Assembly: GCF_022539505.1 (NCBI RefSeq)
Contig: NC_061509.1
Location: forward strand, 214,172,254-214,236,253
Length of the DNA stretch: 64,000 nt
Direction: 5' to 3'
From: Lolium rigidum
Taxonomy: Eukaryota > Streptophyta > Magnoliopsida > Poales > Poaceae
Shown: positions 12,093 through 23,380 of the stretch, piece after piece
Position numbering within the stretch: the first letter of the stretch is position 1
Layout: the number at the start of each line of letters is the position of its first letter
Translations under genes and position numbers: made by a program
Notes under the pieces: generated by a model
What the model saw: the letters and a program-made list of their open reading frames with translations, nothing else
What the model was told of the DNA's origin: nothing
Databases searched by the model: none

Positions 12093-12106
12093 TATATACA
12101 CTATAT
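12093..12106 (+). promoter_or_regulatory. possible TATA box inside the Helitron
   Basis: ACACTATATAAAAGCC gives a good TATA match, downstream of a GC-rich stretch. No recognisable coding sequence follows directly, so promoter function is only a possibility. Confidence 0.3.
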
Positions 12107-12417
12107 AAAAGCCAGCTGATTTCTTACTCTGTCCGCTGTTTAGGTACTGTTCATGAGGTAATTTCCATCGTTTTCATTCATTCGTTGTGCGCCACGTACG
12201 CTATCCATTTGCCTTGCCGTTCAGTATTTGTACCGTTCGATTTGCTTTCTCCTTAATTTTTGGGTGGGTGGGTGACCGGCAACCGGTAGCTGTGGATTTG
12301 ATGCGTGTGAGATCCCGGTTTCTAGGTGATTGGGCATTATGTAAACACATTACGTGAGGTGTTTCAGTTTTTATTTACTCCAACAGGCCAACTTGATCGT
12401 AGCATGTTGCCACGTTA

Positions 12418-12691
12418 GACTGCTCATAGTGGGAATAACTTAGCTAGTAACATCACTCAATCCAAGGCATTTTAGTGACATGGCATGACAATAAATGAAG
12501 AAAAAGAGTGAGGTGGTAACTAGCTATGTTACTATAACATCACATAGCCCAAGACAAGTTGAGTCTACACCATAGTAAATGACACAATGCATGACACCAC
12601 ATATAAGTTACTACCCACTATGGAGATAGTAACTTAGATTAGTAACATATGTCATGTTACTAGTCTAAGTTACTCCCCACTACGACTAGCC
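12418..12691 (+). mobile_element. Tourist-like MITE (274 bp) inside the Helitron
   Basis: Terminal inverted repeats (GACTGCTCATAGTGGG and GGCTAGTCGTAGTGGG, read inward) are flanked by TTA on both sides (12415-12417 and 12692-12694), the target duplication of PIF/Harbinger elements. The interior is AT-rich with no ORF. Confidence 0.8.
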
Positions 12692-12699
12692 TTAGGTTC

Positions 12700-15600
12700 T
12701 CTGGCAGCTTCGGCCAAGGAGGTGTCGTTTCCGGTTTCTCCACGACTGAACGAAGGAGCAGATCCACTTTGCCCCCAACTCCTCCGTCTTCTCTTTTTTG
12801 TTGGCTTCATCTTCATTGGCGCTGCCATCATCCTCCCCTAGGCTGGCGCCCGCCTTTCATCTGGCCACCGTTGCCGCCTATTCCTACCACGCCCGATCTG
12901 GTTCACCGCGCCGCTGCAGGTTCGTTGGCGTGTCGCCGGCCGGCCGTCGCAACCACTATTGCGGCTGACGCCCCATGCAAGCTTGGATGCCTCTTCCGCG
13001 TGTTTCCAGGCCGAGTGGCCGGATTGAAGTGCTGGTCGTGTGGTCGTGCCTAGCCGCCATAGTTCCTACATACTTCAGGCGTTTTCGAGGAGATCGAGCT
13101 CCACCCTGATGTTTGGCTCCAGCGCGCGAGAAGTAGTGGTGGGCAGCCCACCGATCGAGGCAAGGTGGCCTCCAGTTCCTCTTCCGTTGCCCCTCCCGGC
13201 CAGTCTATCGTGCCTATCCCAACCGTCGTTGTTGGTCGCCGAATGATTTGGGGCTACGGGCTGCGGAGGTTAGGCTGGCCGTTTCTCTTGCTAGAAGCCC
13301 TATAAAAGTTGATTCGAATAATTATTCACCCATTTCTTTTTATGATAAATTAAGCTAATCCAAAACTGATGTAGTGTTTCTTCTTTATGTTGTTGCTCCT
13401 GCAGGTTCTAAGAGTTATGTTCATGGATCGAGAGTTTCTAATGTGTGGCTTTTCAGCTCTCAGGTAACTACAAACTACAAAGTATGGTGTGATCTCATTT
13501 AAAGAATTTGAAGATGTTGGCTCTGACATTTTTTCCTGCTGTTTAAGATGTAGTACATTCAGCTAAGAAGTATGGTAATGGAGAGAGTTTCAAATGGATT
13601 TGGTACAAACACTAATTCTGTAGCTGTTTTCAGTCCAGTCATCTACGTTTTTCTTAAAGTGTCTAAATTCTTATGCTTTCCCGTTCAGATGCCAATATTG
13701 TTCTTGCTAGCGCTAGCTTGCGTTTGCTATCGGTGGTGCAGCTGCTGCTTCCTGTTGTGGATGTACTTCCTGGACAAAGTTCCACACATGAATTGCAGCG
13801 TCCCGGGACGGCAGCCATGCTACCCTCTGCTGCCTCCTCAGCCACGAGTGCCACTTTCCTGCAACGCCTCTGGTCGAGCCTTTTGCTCCATAGTCTCTAG
13901 GTTCGTGCAGCTTGAGAACGGCAACGAGTCAAGCCGCCGGCACAGCACGGCCGCCTACGATTGATGGTACATCTGATTTGTGGGTTTTGTACTTTCAATT
14001 TTCTATTCGTACTTATTGTGGCCCTCTGTTCATGTGTTGTGTGAATAGAGCTGTTGCAAAACGTCCGACACATGGATTAATGCGTTAACATCTTCCACCG
14101 GTGATAGCAGGCCGTGTCTATTGTGTACAACCTGCTGATTTTGTTTGTTTCATTGTTGTGCGTCTTTCAGGCCAACCAATGCATGTTCAGTTGCCTTTGT
14201 TTTTGGAGTTCCTGGAGATAGATGGGGATTCCTGGCTGCGGGGTCGCTGGTCCAATAGCTCACTCTGGAGGACGGGTCAGCATTCAGAAAAATGTGCCTT
14301 GAAGTTCCGACGAGGGCCATGATGGATTTGTAGGGCTATGCAGCCTGTTTGTTGAATTTTCTGCTCTTCTTTTAATCTGTGCCGTGTGGCAATGTGAAGA
14401 TATGAACTTCAGTTATAATCTAGCTTACACGGTAATTACTTCTTTTCCTCGCAGTCAACAGATGTATATATATCCTAATATGCCAATTCGTAATAAAAGG
14501 TAGTAATATTATGTTATCTAAAGTTAATTTGCAATGTTTGCCATAAACCTAGCCATTTGTTTTGGGCAAGTGATACACATTTTCAAGCCACTTCATTGTT
14601 AGTTGAATATTTCCTCTTCAGATTTCTTTTAATTATTTTCCTGATTATAGGTTAGTACACTTCCATATATGAAAACTTAATAATCTTATATTCTGATGTA
14701 AAGTTCATTATTCTCATTACCAACTTCCATTCTAATTAGTATGGAGTCTTACCTCAGTTTATCTTGACAGTTTTCTTACTTGGTACAGCCGTACAGGTGA
14801 GTATCGCTGATAGTAAACACTGTATGGGCGCTTGGCTTATATAAAAGAAGTCATACATGATTTAACTACTGTTTTGTTGTCTGCAAGACTGCAAGCAGCT
14901 TAGATTCTGTTTCCAGGATAGTTGACATGCTGCTAGATCTAGAATGCTTATTAAGTGTGTTCCTTATCACCACCCTTGCTAAAAGAACATGGTTTCTGTA
15001 AGTTTTATTTTTCTCTTTCTTTTTCCAGTTTTAGCCTATTCACATGAACACATGGAATAAAACTGAGTATATCAATAATGCTGAAAATGATGCTGACAAA
15101 ATCATGGTTACTTTCTTCAGTTCAGAAAAGGGAATTTAGTGCTAATTCATACAATCAGCTGGCACATATAAAGGAAATTTGTATCTACTAGCTGGCATAT
15201 GTCAAGTTTGTTTCTACTAGCTCAGGGGAGAGGAACATACCAGTTTACAGCAGACCAGCTTTGCGTGCGCTGCTCTTCTTCATCCATGAGCCCATTGACA
15301 TAACCAGCGACGCCAGAGTGCTGAATACCAACCACAAGCGATTCCTTACCACCATATGCCAGCAAAACCAAGATCTTGCCAACGCTCACCACATCTTCGT
15401 CCACGAACTATGGCGACGTCAAGATGTTCAATCTCGACCAGCGGGAGCGCCGTGCATGCTCACAAATCAGGGCTATTGCCCATTTGCCCTTCTACTCTGG
15501 ACTCTGGAGCTAGCCTACCCTCTGTGCTTCAAGGCATTGGATCTGGATTGGCACAAGATTCCGTCACTGGCTCACCGCGCACCCCGATAGAGCAGAGCTT

Positions 15601-16640
15601 CTAACCCTTCTTCTCTGCAGTCTACTATCTCCCCTTCACATATCGTTTTTGCCAGGCATAGTCTCAAAAAAAAAAAAAGTGGAGACCTACAGAATTTGCA
15701 AGTCATATCATACCAGAGCAGCTAATACGGCCCAACCTACCAACGACTCAGTCAGTCAACTAGATTTTTTTTTAGGGAAGTCAGTGAACTCGATGTTAGA
15801 AGGAACCGGTGTGATCATTGTTGAGCCGACTTATGGAATAAAGGCTTCGATTACTCTCTTCCTACCTCCTCTCTTATATGTCCGCCTTATCTTACATATA
15901 ACTACTGAAGTCGATGCAACATTCAAACTGGCATTACACACAACAAATACATCACCACGGGCGCGGCGTGCCGCCGCGCCTTTGCTTCCTAGTAAATATA
16001 ACAGGCAAGGCCAGATTCAATCGATAGATCGACCTTCAACCAAAGAGACGAAAGCCTGCGACGACGCTACGATACACGGGTAGTCAATCGAATAGGACAA
16101 CTGTGAGGAATCGAACTCGGAGGCAGACTTGCTCCAGTGGAAGATGCATGCGGGGAAGCAACGCCGACTAACGACTATCGCCAAGGCTGCTGGCGGCAGC
16201 CAGCACCACAAGGCCATGCTATAGCATCCCTAGCGATGATGTCAGCACCGGAACGGAGATACGGTGCCGCTCGCTTGGGTAGAGTCTGACGGTCCCTGCT
16301 CATGTGCTGCCGGCCACGGCCAGGTCAGCAAAGGGAGCCATTGCCCTGGTTCTCACGAAGTAGGACGTGGCCGTATAAGACATGTATTTATACGTCACGG
16401 TGACCGGCGCCACGACGAACTCCGGCCGCGTGCAGGTCATGATCGCCGGCCCCACCATCCACCAACCGTACGTCCAAACGGCTTGTACCCTACGTTTCAG
16501 TGATTTGGGCCACTTCCATGAGGAGATCGACATGGCTTGCAAGCTTTTGCTAGATCGAACTGTAGCAACATGTAAACTGGTAATTGGAAGGCTACCGAAG
16601 CGGACTACATGCAGTACCAAAACAAGCAAATAGGAGAGAG
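12700..16640 (+). other. unassigned Helitron cargo, possibly captured gene fragments
   Basis: No protein is recognised. Gene-like features include a GC-rich segment at 12770-13250, a 60-bp segment at 13404-13463 bounded by an acceptor-like CTCCTGCAG and a donor-like GTAACT, another acceptor-like site before 13689 followed by an open frame to about 13900, and GC-rich open stretches at 15260-15600 and 16260-16630 separated by AT-rich intron-like DNA. Grass Helitrons often carry captured exons; that this is the case here is inference. Confidence 0.3.
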
Positions 16641-17850
16641 GTGTAGCTTGATATATTTATCCAGAAAGCAGTTCCTTTCGGTAAGAAAGATGCAGGACTG
16701 TTTCACACGACATGCTTGACTCCAAATCTTGCGGCAGATTTGTTAGGCTACAGGCTGCACACTTATGATCTCAAATTCTCAATCCAAGGATCAATACAAT
16801 ATGGTAACGTTCCTATGTGTAATTTACTTGATGCCCATCAAGCTTTCGCTGCACTGAAAATTACATTATACATTCACCTAAAAGGAAATAAAGAGACAAG
16901 AGATAGAATCTCAATAATCAACCGGAAAAAAGAGTTATATGTGTATATGGTTGGATCCTGGGTCTCACAATTATTTTAGAGGAATACATAAATTCATGTA
17001 AATATGCGATGTTAGTGACAAATTGATCTATGCATTTTCTTGATATTTAGAAGAAATCTGGAGCTTCGACAAGTATCAAATTATTTACAAAAATAAATCA
17101 ACTTATCAATTTGAAATTTGCAGCAATGCTTTCTTAGACTATTATTCTCTCGTTAGTTGTAGTTCTTTGCATGATTCAATTATATGTGAAACTAGGTTGG
17201 TTATGATTTTTTAAACCTCTTTAAAGGACAACATGTACATGTTTATGGTAGCACTACCTTTGTCCCAGTGAAGAACACTCGTCAACTGTAGCAATCGCTC
17301 GAAGGTATTTAAAATTTTCAATTTTTAGAAGAATTGGAGGCGTAGTTTTCATTTCTGGTGCTGCATTTTATGTTACTCTCCCGGTGCAACGCACAGGTAT
17401 TTTTCCTAGTTGAGACTAAATTGGGAATATTACTTAATAGCACTGATAAACTTGATAAATCTCTAGGTGGAATTAATGAGAGAATTGCTGTTTTAGAAAC
17501 TTGTGCTACTCATGATAATCGAACCCATAGGATTAGTGAACTTGAAGAAGCTATGAGAACCTTGGGTTCAACTTTTTCTTCTCTTAAGTTTAAGGAGAAA
17601 GCTTATGTGGGTAAGGAGCAAAAGTTTATGTATGTCTCTAAAGTGCCTAAGCCAAAAAACTATTATAGGCCTAAAATTGACAAAGCCCTTAGCACCACTA
17701 CGGATGGGGGAGCATCTAAGATACCTATTGATGTTGATGCTTCATCTCTTGATAATACTTGATACACACTTTCTGCGCCTAGCTGAAAGGCGTTAAAGAA
17801 AAGCGCTTATGGGAGACAACCCATTATTTTACTTCTGCACTTTTGTTTTA

Positions 17851-18292
17851 TATTTGTCAATTGCCCAACTGTAATTTGTTCACCCAACATCTGTTATCTT
17901 ATGGGAGAGACACCACTAGTGAACTGTGGACCCCGGTCCTATTCTTTACATCTGAAATACAATCTACTGCAATTGTTCTTTAATGTTCTTCGCAAACAAA
18001 CATCATCATCCACACTATACATCTAATCCTTTGTTTACAGCAAGCCGGTGAGATTGACAACCTCGCTGTTACGTTGGGGAAAAGTTCTGTGATTGTGTTG
18101 TGCAGGTTCCACGTTGGCGCCGGAATCCCTGGTGTTGCGCCGCACTACACTCCGCCACCATCAACCTTCAACGTGCTTCTTGGCTCCTACTGGTTCGATA
18201 AACCTTGTTTTCTTTCTGAGGGAAAACTTACTGCTGTGCGCATCACACCTTCCTCTTGGGGTTCCCAACGGACGTGTCATCTACGCGCATCA
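17851..18292 (+). repeat. truncated 3' LTR of element A
   Basis: This corresponds to the last ~440 bp of the A LTR (compare 10067-10512), ending ...CTACGCGCATCA at the target duplication. The first ~1150 bp of the LTR are missing. Confidence 0.85.
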
Positions 18293-19193
18293 CACATCCA
18301 CAACCTTAGAACTTTCTGTCACTGTCCCAGATTCAATGGAGGCATGAACCCACTATCGAGCATAAATACTCCCTCTTGGAGTCACAAGTATCAACTTGGC
18401 CAGAGCCTCTACTAGCAACGGAGAGCACGCAAGAACATAAACATCATATATGATAGATTGATAATCAACTTGACATAGTATTCAATATTCATCGGATCCC
18501 AACAAACACAACATGTAGCATTACAAATAGGTGATCTTGATCATGATAGGCAGCTCACAAGATCTAACATGATAGCACAATGAGGAGAAGACAACCATCT
18601 AGCTACTGCTATGGACCCATAGTCCAGGGGTGGACTACTCACACATCGATCCGGAGGCGATCATGGCGATGAAGAGACCTCCGGGAGATGATTCCCCTCT
18701 CCGGCAGGGTGCCGGAGGCGATCTCCTGAATCCCCCGAGATGGGATTGGCGGCGGCGGCATCTCTGGAAGGTTTTCCGTATCGTGGCTCTAGGTACTGGG
18801 GTATTCGCGACGATGGCTTTAAGTAGGCGGAAGGGCGGAGTCGGAGGAGTCACGGGGGCCCCACACGCTAGGGCCGCGCGAGCCCCCCTAGGCCGCGCCG
18901 CTCTAGTGTGGCGGCGCCCCGTGGCCCCACTTCGTATCTCCCTCGGTCTTCTGGAAGCTTCGTGGAAAAATAAGCCCCTGGACGTTGCTTTCGTCCAATT
19001 CCGAGAATATTTCCTTACTAGGATTTCTGAAACCAAAAACAGCAGAAAACAGCAACTGGCTCTTCGGCATCTCGTCAATAGGTTAGTGCCGGAAAATGCA
19101 TAAATATGACATATAATGTATATAAAACATGTGAGTATCATCATAAAAGTAGCATGGAACATAAGAAATTATAGATACGTTTGAGACGTATCA
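18293..19193 (-). repeat. element B 3' LTR, proximal fragment
   Basis: On the minus strand the LTR starts TGATACGTCTCAAACGTATC at 19193, after the polypurine sequence AAGCTTGGGGATGCT, and runs to the CACAT duplication at 18293 where element A interrupts it. Confidence 0.85.
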
Positions 19194-21720
19194 AGCATCC
19201 CCAAGCTTAGTTCCTACTCGCCCTCGAGTAGGTAAACGATAACAAGGATAATTTCTGAAGTGACATGCTATCATAATCTTGATCAATACTATTGTAAAGC
19301 ATATGAGATGAATGCAGCGATTCGAAGCAATGATGAAGATAATGAGTAAACAAATGAATCATATAGCAAAGACTTTTCATGAATAATACTTTCAAGACAA
19401 GCATCAATAAGACTTGCATAAGAGTTACTCATAAATCAATAAATTCTTAGTAGAAAGCTTTGAAGCAACACAAAGAAAGATATAAGTTTCAGCAATTGCT
19501 TTCAACTTCAACATGTATATCTCATGGATAATTGTCAACACAAAGTAATATAACAAGTGCAATAAGTAAACATGTAAGAATCAATGCACACAGTTGATAC
19601 AAGTGTTTGCTTCTGGGATAGAAATAATAGGTAAACTGACTCAACAATAAAGTAGAAGAATGGCCCTTCGCAGAGGGAAGCATGGATTACTATATTTGTG
19701 CTAGAGCTTTTCATTTTGAAATAAAGAAACAATTTTGTCAACGGTAGTAATAAAGCATATGTGTTATGTATAAGACATCTTATAAGTTGAAAGCCTCATG
19801 CATAGTATACCAATAGTGCTCGCACCTTGTCCTAATTAGCTTGGATTAACATGGATTATCATTGCATAGCATATGTTTCAACCAAGTGTCACAAAGGGGT
19901 ACCTCTATGCCGCCTGTACAAAGGTCTAAGGAGAAAGCTCGCATTGGATTTCTCGCTTTTGATTATTCTCAACTTAGACATCCATACCGAGACAACATAG
20001 ACAACAGATAATGGACTCCTCTTTAATGCATAAGCATTCAACAACAGTTAAAATTCTCATAAGAGATTGATGATTAATTGTCCAAACTGAAACTTCCACC
20101 ATGAATCATGGCTTTAGTTAGCGGTCCAATGTTCTTCTCTAACAATATGCATACTCAAACCATTTGATCATGAAAATCGCCCTTACTTCAGACAAAACGA
20201 ACATGCATAGCAACTCACATGATATTCAACAAAGGTAAAAGTTGATGGCGTCCCCAGAAACATGGTTACCGCTCAACAAGCAACTTATTAAAAAGTAAAA
20301 CACATAAGTACATATTCTTCACCACAATAGTTTTTAAGGCTATTTTTCCCATGAGCTATATATTGCAGAGACAAATAATAGAATTTTAAAGGTAGCACTC
20401 AAGTAACGTACTTTGGAATGGCAGAGAAATACCATGTGGTAGGTATGGTGGACACAAATGGCATAGTTATTGGCTCAAGGATTTGGATGCACGAGAAGAA
20501 TTCCTCTCAATACAAGGCTAGGCTAGCAAGGTTGTTTGAACCAAACTCAAGTATAAAAGGTGCAGCAAAGCTCACATATGTTGTAAGTATTATAAGACTT
20601 TACATTGTCTCCTTGTTGTTCAAACACCTTAACCAGAAAATATCTAGACTCTAGAGAAACTAATCATGCAAACCAAATTTTAACAAGCTCTATGTAGTTC
20701 TTCATTAATGGGTGCAAAGTACATGATGCAAGAGCTTAAACATGATATATATGAGCACAACAATTGCCAAGTATCACATTATTCAAGACATTATACCATT
20801 TACCACATGCAGCATTTTCTGTTTCCAACCATATAACAATGAATGAAGTAGTTCAACCTTCGTAATGAACATTAAAGATAAAGCTAAGAACACATGTGTT
20901 CATACGAAACAGCGGAGCGTGTCTCTCTCCCACATAAAGAACGCTAGGATCCGATTTTATTCAAACAAAAACAAAAACAAAAACAAACATACGCTCCAAG
21001 TAAAGGACATAAGATGTGACAGAATAAAAATATAGTTTCACTAGAGGTGACCTGATAAATTGTCGATGAAGAAGGGATGCCTTGGGCATCCCCAAGCTTA
21101 GACGCTTGGGTCTTCTTAAAATATGCAGGGATGAACCACGGGGGCATCCCCAAGCTTAGACTTTTCACTCTTCTTGATCATAATGTATCATCCTCCTCTC
21201 TTGACCCTTGAAAACTTCCTCCACACCAAACTCAAAACAATCTCATTAGAGGGTTAGTGTATAATTGAAAATTCATATATTCAGAGGTGACATAATCATT
21301 CTTAACACTTCTGGACATTGCACAAAGCTAATGAAAGTTAATGGAACAAAGAAATCCATCAAACATAGCAAAACAAGCAATGCGAAATAAAAGGCAGAAT
21401 CTGTCAAAACAGAACAATCCGTAAAGACGAATTTTTTTTGAGGCACCAGACTTGCTCAGATGAAAATGCCCAAATTGAATGAAAGTTGCGTACGTATCTG
21501 AGGATCACATACGTAAATTGGCAGATTTTTCTAAATTTTCTACAGACGGGACGGCTCAATTTCGTGACAGCAAGAAATCTATTCCTGCGCAGTAATCCAA
21601 ATCTAGTATTGACTTTACTATCAAAGACTTTACTTGGCACAATAATGCAATAAAATAAAGATTAGGAGAGGTTGCTACAGTAGTAACAAATTCCAAGACT
21701 CAAATATAAAACAAAAGTGC
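19194..21720 (-). other. element B internal region without coding sequence
   Basis: This 2.5-kb part of B lies between the gag stop region and the 3' LTR. I see no conserved domain on either strand; short open frames such as 20418-20654 show no family signature. Bases 20886-21720 match the F internal region (1-850), including CATCCCCAAGCTTAG boxes and an AAACA-repeat tract (about 20965-20986). Confidence 0.6.
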
Positions 21721-21794
21721 AGAAGTAAAATAATGGGTTGTCTCCCATAAGCGCTTTTCTTTAACGCCTTTCAGCTAGGCGCAGAAAGTGTGAA

Positions 21795-23122
21795 TCAAGT
21801 ATTATCAAGAGGCGAAGCATCAACATCAATAGGTATCTTAGATGTTCCATCATCCGTAGTGGTGCTAAGGGCTTTGTCAATTTTAAGCCTATAATAGTTT
21901 TTTGGCTTAGGCACTTTAGAGACATACATGAACTTTTGCTCCTTACCCACATAGGCTTTCTCCTTAAACTTAAGAGAAGAAAAAGTTGAACCCAAGGTTT
22001 CCATAGCTTCTTCAAGTTCACTAATCCTATGGGTTCGATTATCATGAGTAGCACAAGTTTCTAAAACAGTAATTCTCTCATTGATTCCACTTAGAGTTTT
22101 ATCAAGTTTATCAGTGTTATTAAGTAATATTCCCAATTTAGTCTCAACACTTGGAAGATTTTTCTCTATGACCTCCAACTTTTTCATGACATTTTCAAGA
22201 GAGACTTCAATTTTAACTTCATTAATAGGTGGTATTGCAACTAGACTCTCAATAATGCAACTAGCTTCTAAAGCAGGAGTGCCTAGGAAATTACCTCCTG
22301 CCAGAGTATCAAGAACATACCTATTCCAACTAGAGATACCAACATAAAAGTTCCTAAGTAGTATAATAGTGGAGTCAGCGGCGGAGCGCGGAGCGCGGCG
22401 CACGACTGGGCGACGGCGGCAGGGTCACGCGGCCGGGAGAAGCAGCGGCCCTGCAAGGAATTTGGGAAGAGATAAGGCAGGAACAGCATGCGTGGGTCCC
22501 ACCGACACGTGTCCGAGGCGGAGGTTGCCAGCCACGGGATCCCGCGGAGGTTTCTAATCATTTTCCTAGCTGAATACGGCGCGCGTGGCCAAGATACATG
22601 CGGCGTGCGCGGCGCCGCAAAAAGTCGCGGCTCACGCGCGGCTCATCGCGGAATACCGCACAATCATTGCGGTCATGTGCGGCGTATACGCAGGGTCCTG
22701 CGGTGCATCCCGCTTGCACCGTGACGGAGGACGGACCAAACGGACGAAACCACGGAAACATTTCTCCCTTTATTATTAGGTATAGATACTTGGAAGATCT
22801 TTTTCTATGACTTCCAATTTTTTCATGACATCTTCAAGAGAGATTTCAATTTTAGCTTCATTAACAGGTGGTATTCCAACTAGACTCTCAATAATGCAAC
22901 TAGCTTCTAAAGCCGGAGTGCCTAGGAAATTACCTCCCGCAAGAGTGTCAAGAACATACCTATTCCAACTAGAGATACCAACATAAAAGTTCCTAAGTAG
23001 TATAATAGTGGAGTGTTTCTTAATGCACCTTGATGAGCATCGCTAATTCTATACCAAGCATCTTTAAAACTTTCTCCCCCTTGTTGCTTAAAGGAACGAA
23101 CTTCAACTTCCGGATTACTCAT
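21795..23122 (-). pseudogene. gag of element B, disrupted by a chimeric insertion
   Basis: Gag starts at 23122 (MSNPEVEVRSFKQQGGESFKD). A one-base loss after DAH, compared with A, shifts the frame. The reading then runs into the first ~415 bp of the Helitron, and at 22375/22376 jumps back to an earlier gag position (STIILLRNFYVG), so about 230 bp of gag are present twice. The second gag copy runs open to the stop at 21795 and differs from A at several residues (for example VAIPPINE where A has VGIPPVNE). An open frame from 22403 fuses about ten Helitron-derived codons (MRRAPRSAAD) to this second gag part. Confidence 0.7.
22376..23014 (-). repeat. ~640-bp chimeric block (A-like gag plus Helitron 5' end) in B
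   Basis: The block contains gag from CTCCACTATTATAC to CCAAGTA, then the Helitron from its TC start to about its 415th base, then rejoins gag at CTCCACTATT. The Helitron part appears identical to 11112-11525 in inverted orientation. The rejoining point shows only a base or two of shared sequence. Confidence 0.8.
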
Positions 23123-23350
23123 TTTTAGCAGTAGTAAATAAAGCAAACTAAATAAAGTAAATGCAAGTAACTAACTTTTTTGTGTTTTTGATATGAGAAC
23201 AAGACAGTAAATAAAGTAAAACAAGCAACTAATTTTTTTGTATTTTTGATATAGAGAGCAAACAAAGCAGTAAATAAAGTAAAGTAAAGCAAGACAAAAA
23301 CAAAGTAAAGAGATTGGATGTGGGAGACTCCCCTTGCAGCGTGTCTTGAT

Positions 23351-23369
23351 CTCCCCGGCAACGGCGCCA
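23351..23369 (-). other. primer binding site of B (tRNA-Asp type)
   Basis: The minus strand reads TGGCGCCGTTGCCGGGGAG, a full complement of the plant tRNA-Asp 3' end, 11 bases inside the LTR. Confidence 0.85.
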
Positions 23370-23380
23370 GAAAATATGCT

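Larger units (their letters stand above)
11112..17409 (+). mobile_element. non-autonomous Helitron (6298 bp) inside element A gag
   Basis: The element starts with TC (TCTATACCTAATAATAAAGG) and ends with the CTAG terminus typical of Helitrons, preceded by GCAACGCACAGGTATTTTTC and an imperfect hairpin (GTGC...GCAC arms extended by CC/GG). It sits exactly between host A (11111) and host T (17410). Removing it restores the gag codons present without interruption in B (there with a GTT codon for ATT). No Rep or helicase domain is visible, so it is non-autonomous. Its first ~415 bp recur, apparently identical, in element B. Confidence 0.88.
10774..17762 (+). pseudogene. gag of element A, frameshifted and split by a Helitron
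   Basis: The start at 10774 (MSNPEVEVRSFKQQGG) matches B gag at 23122. An extra G in the run near 10818 shifts the frame compared with B. The reading continues to 11111, is interrupted by the Helitron, and resumes in frame at 17410 (ETKLGILLNSTDKLDK...) to a stop at 17760-17762. The second half is polar with coiled-coil character (INERIAVLETC, RISELEEAMRTLG) and ends in a Lys/Pro-rich tail. No zinc knuckle, protease or polymerase follows. Gag identity rests on position, on the conserved copy in B and on the SFKDAWYRI motif usual in gypsy capsids. Confidence 0.7.
8915..18292 (+). mobile_element. gypsy element A, nested in the B LTR, carries a Helitron
   Basis: A is bounded by TG...CA and a perfect 5-bp target duplication CACAT (8910-8914 and 18293-18297). 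It has a complete 1598-bp 5' LTR, primer site, leader repeats, gag split by a Helitron, and only the last 442 bp of the 3' LTR. Everything between the post-gag spacer and that LTR fragment is missing; the junction near 17851 falls at a TATTTG shared by the internal region (compare reverse complement of 21690-21740) and the LTR (about 10067). No pol genes are present. Confidence 0.88.

Noticed and set aside
15261..15604. Independent host gene inside the Helitron
   Set aside because: Open frames on both strands without recognisable domain or start context; kept only as possible captured cargo.
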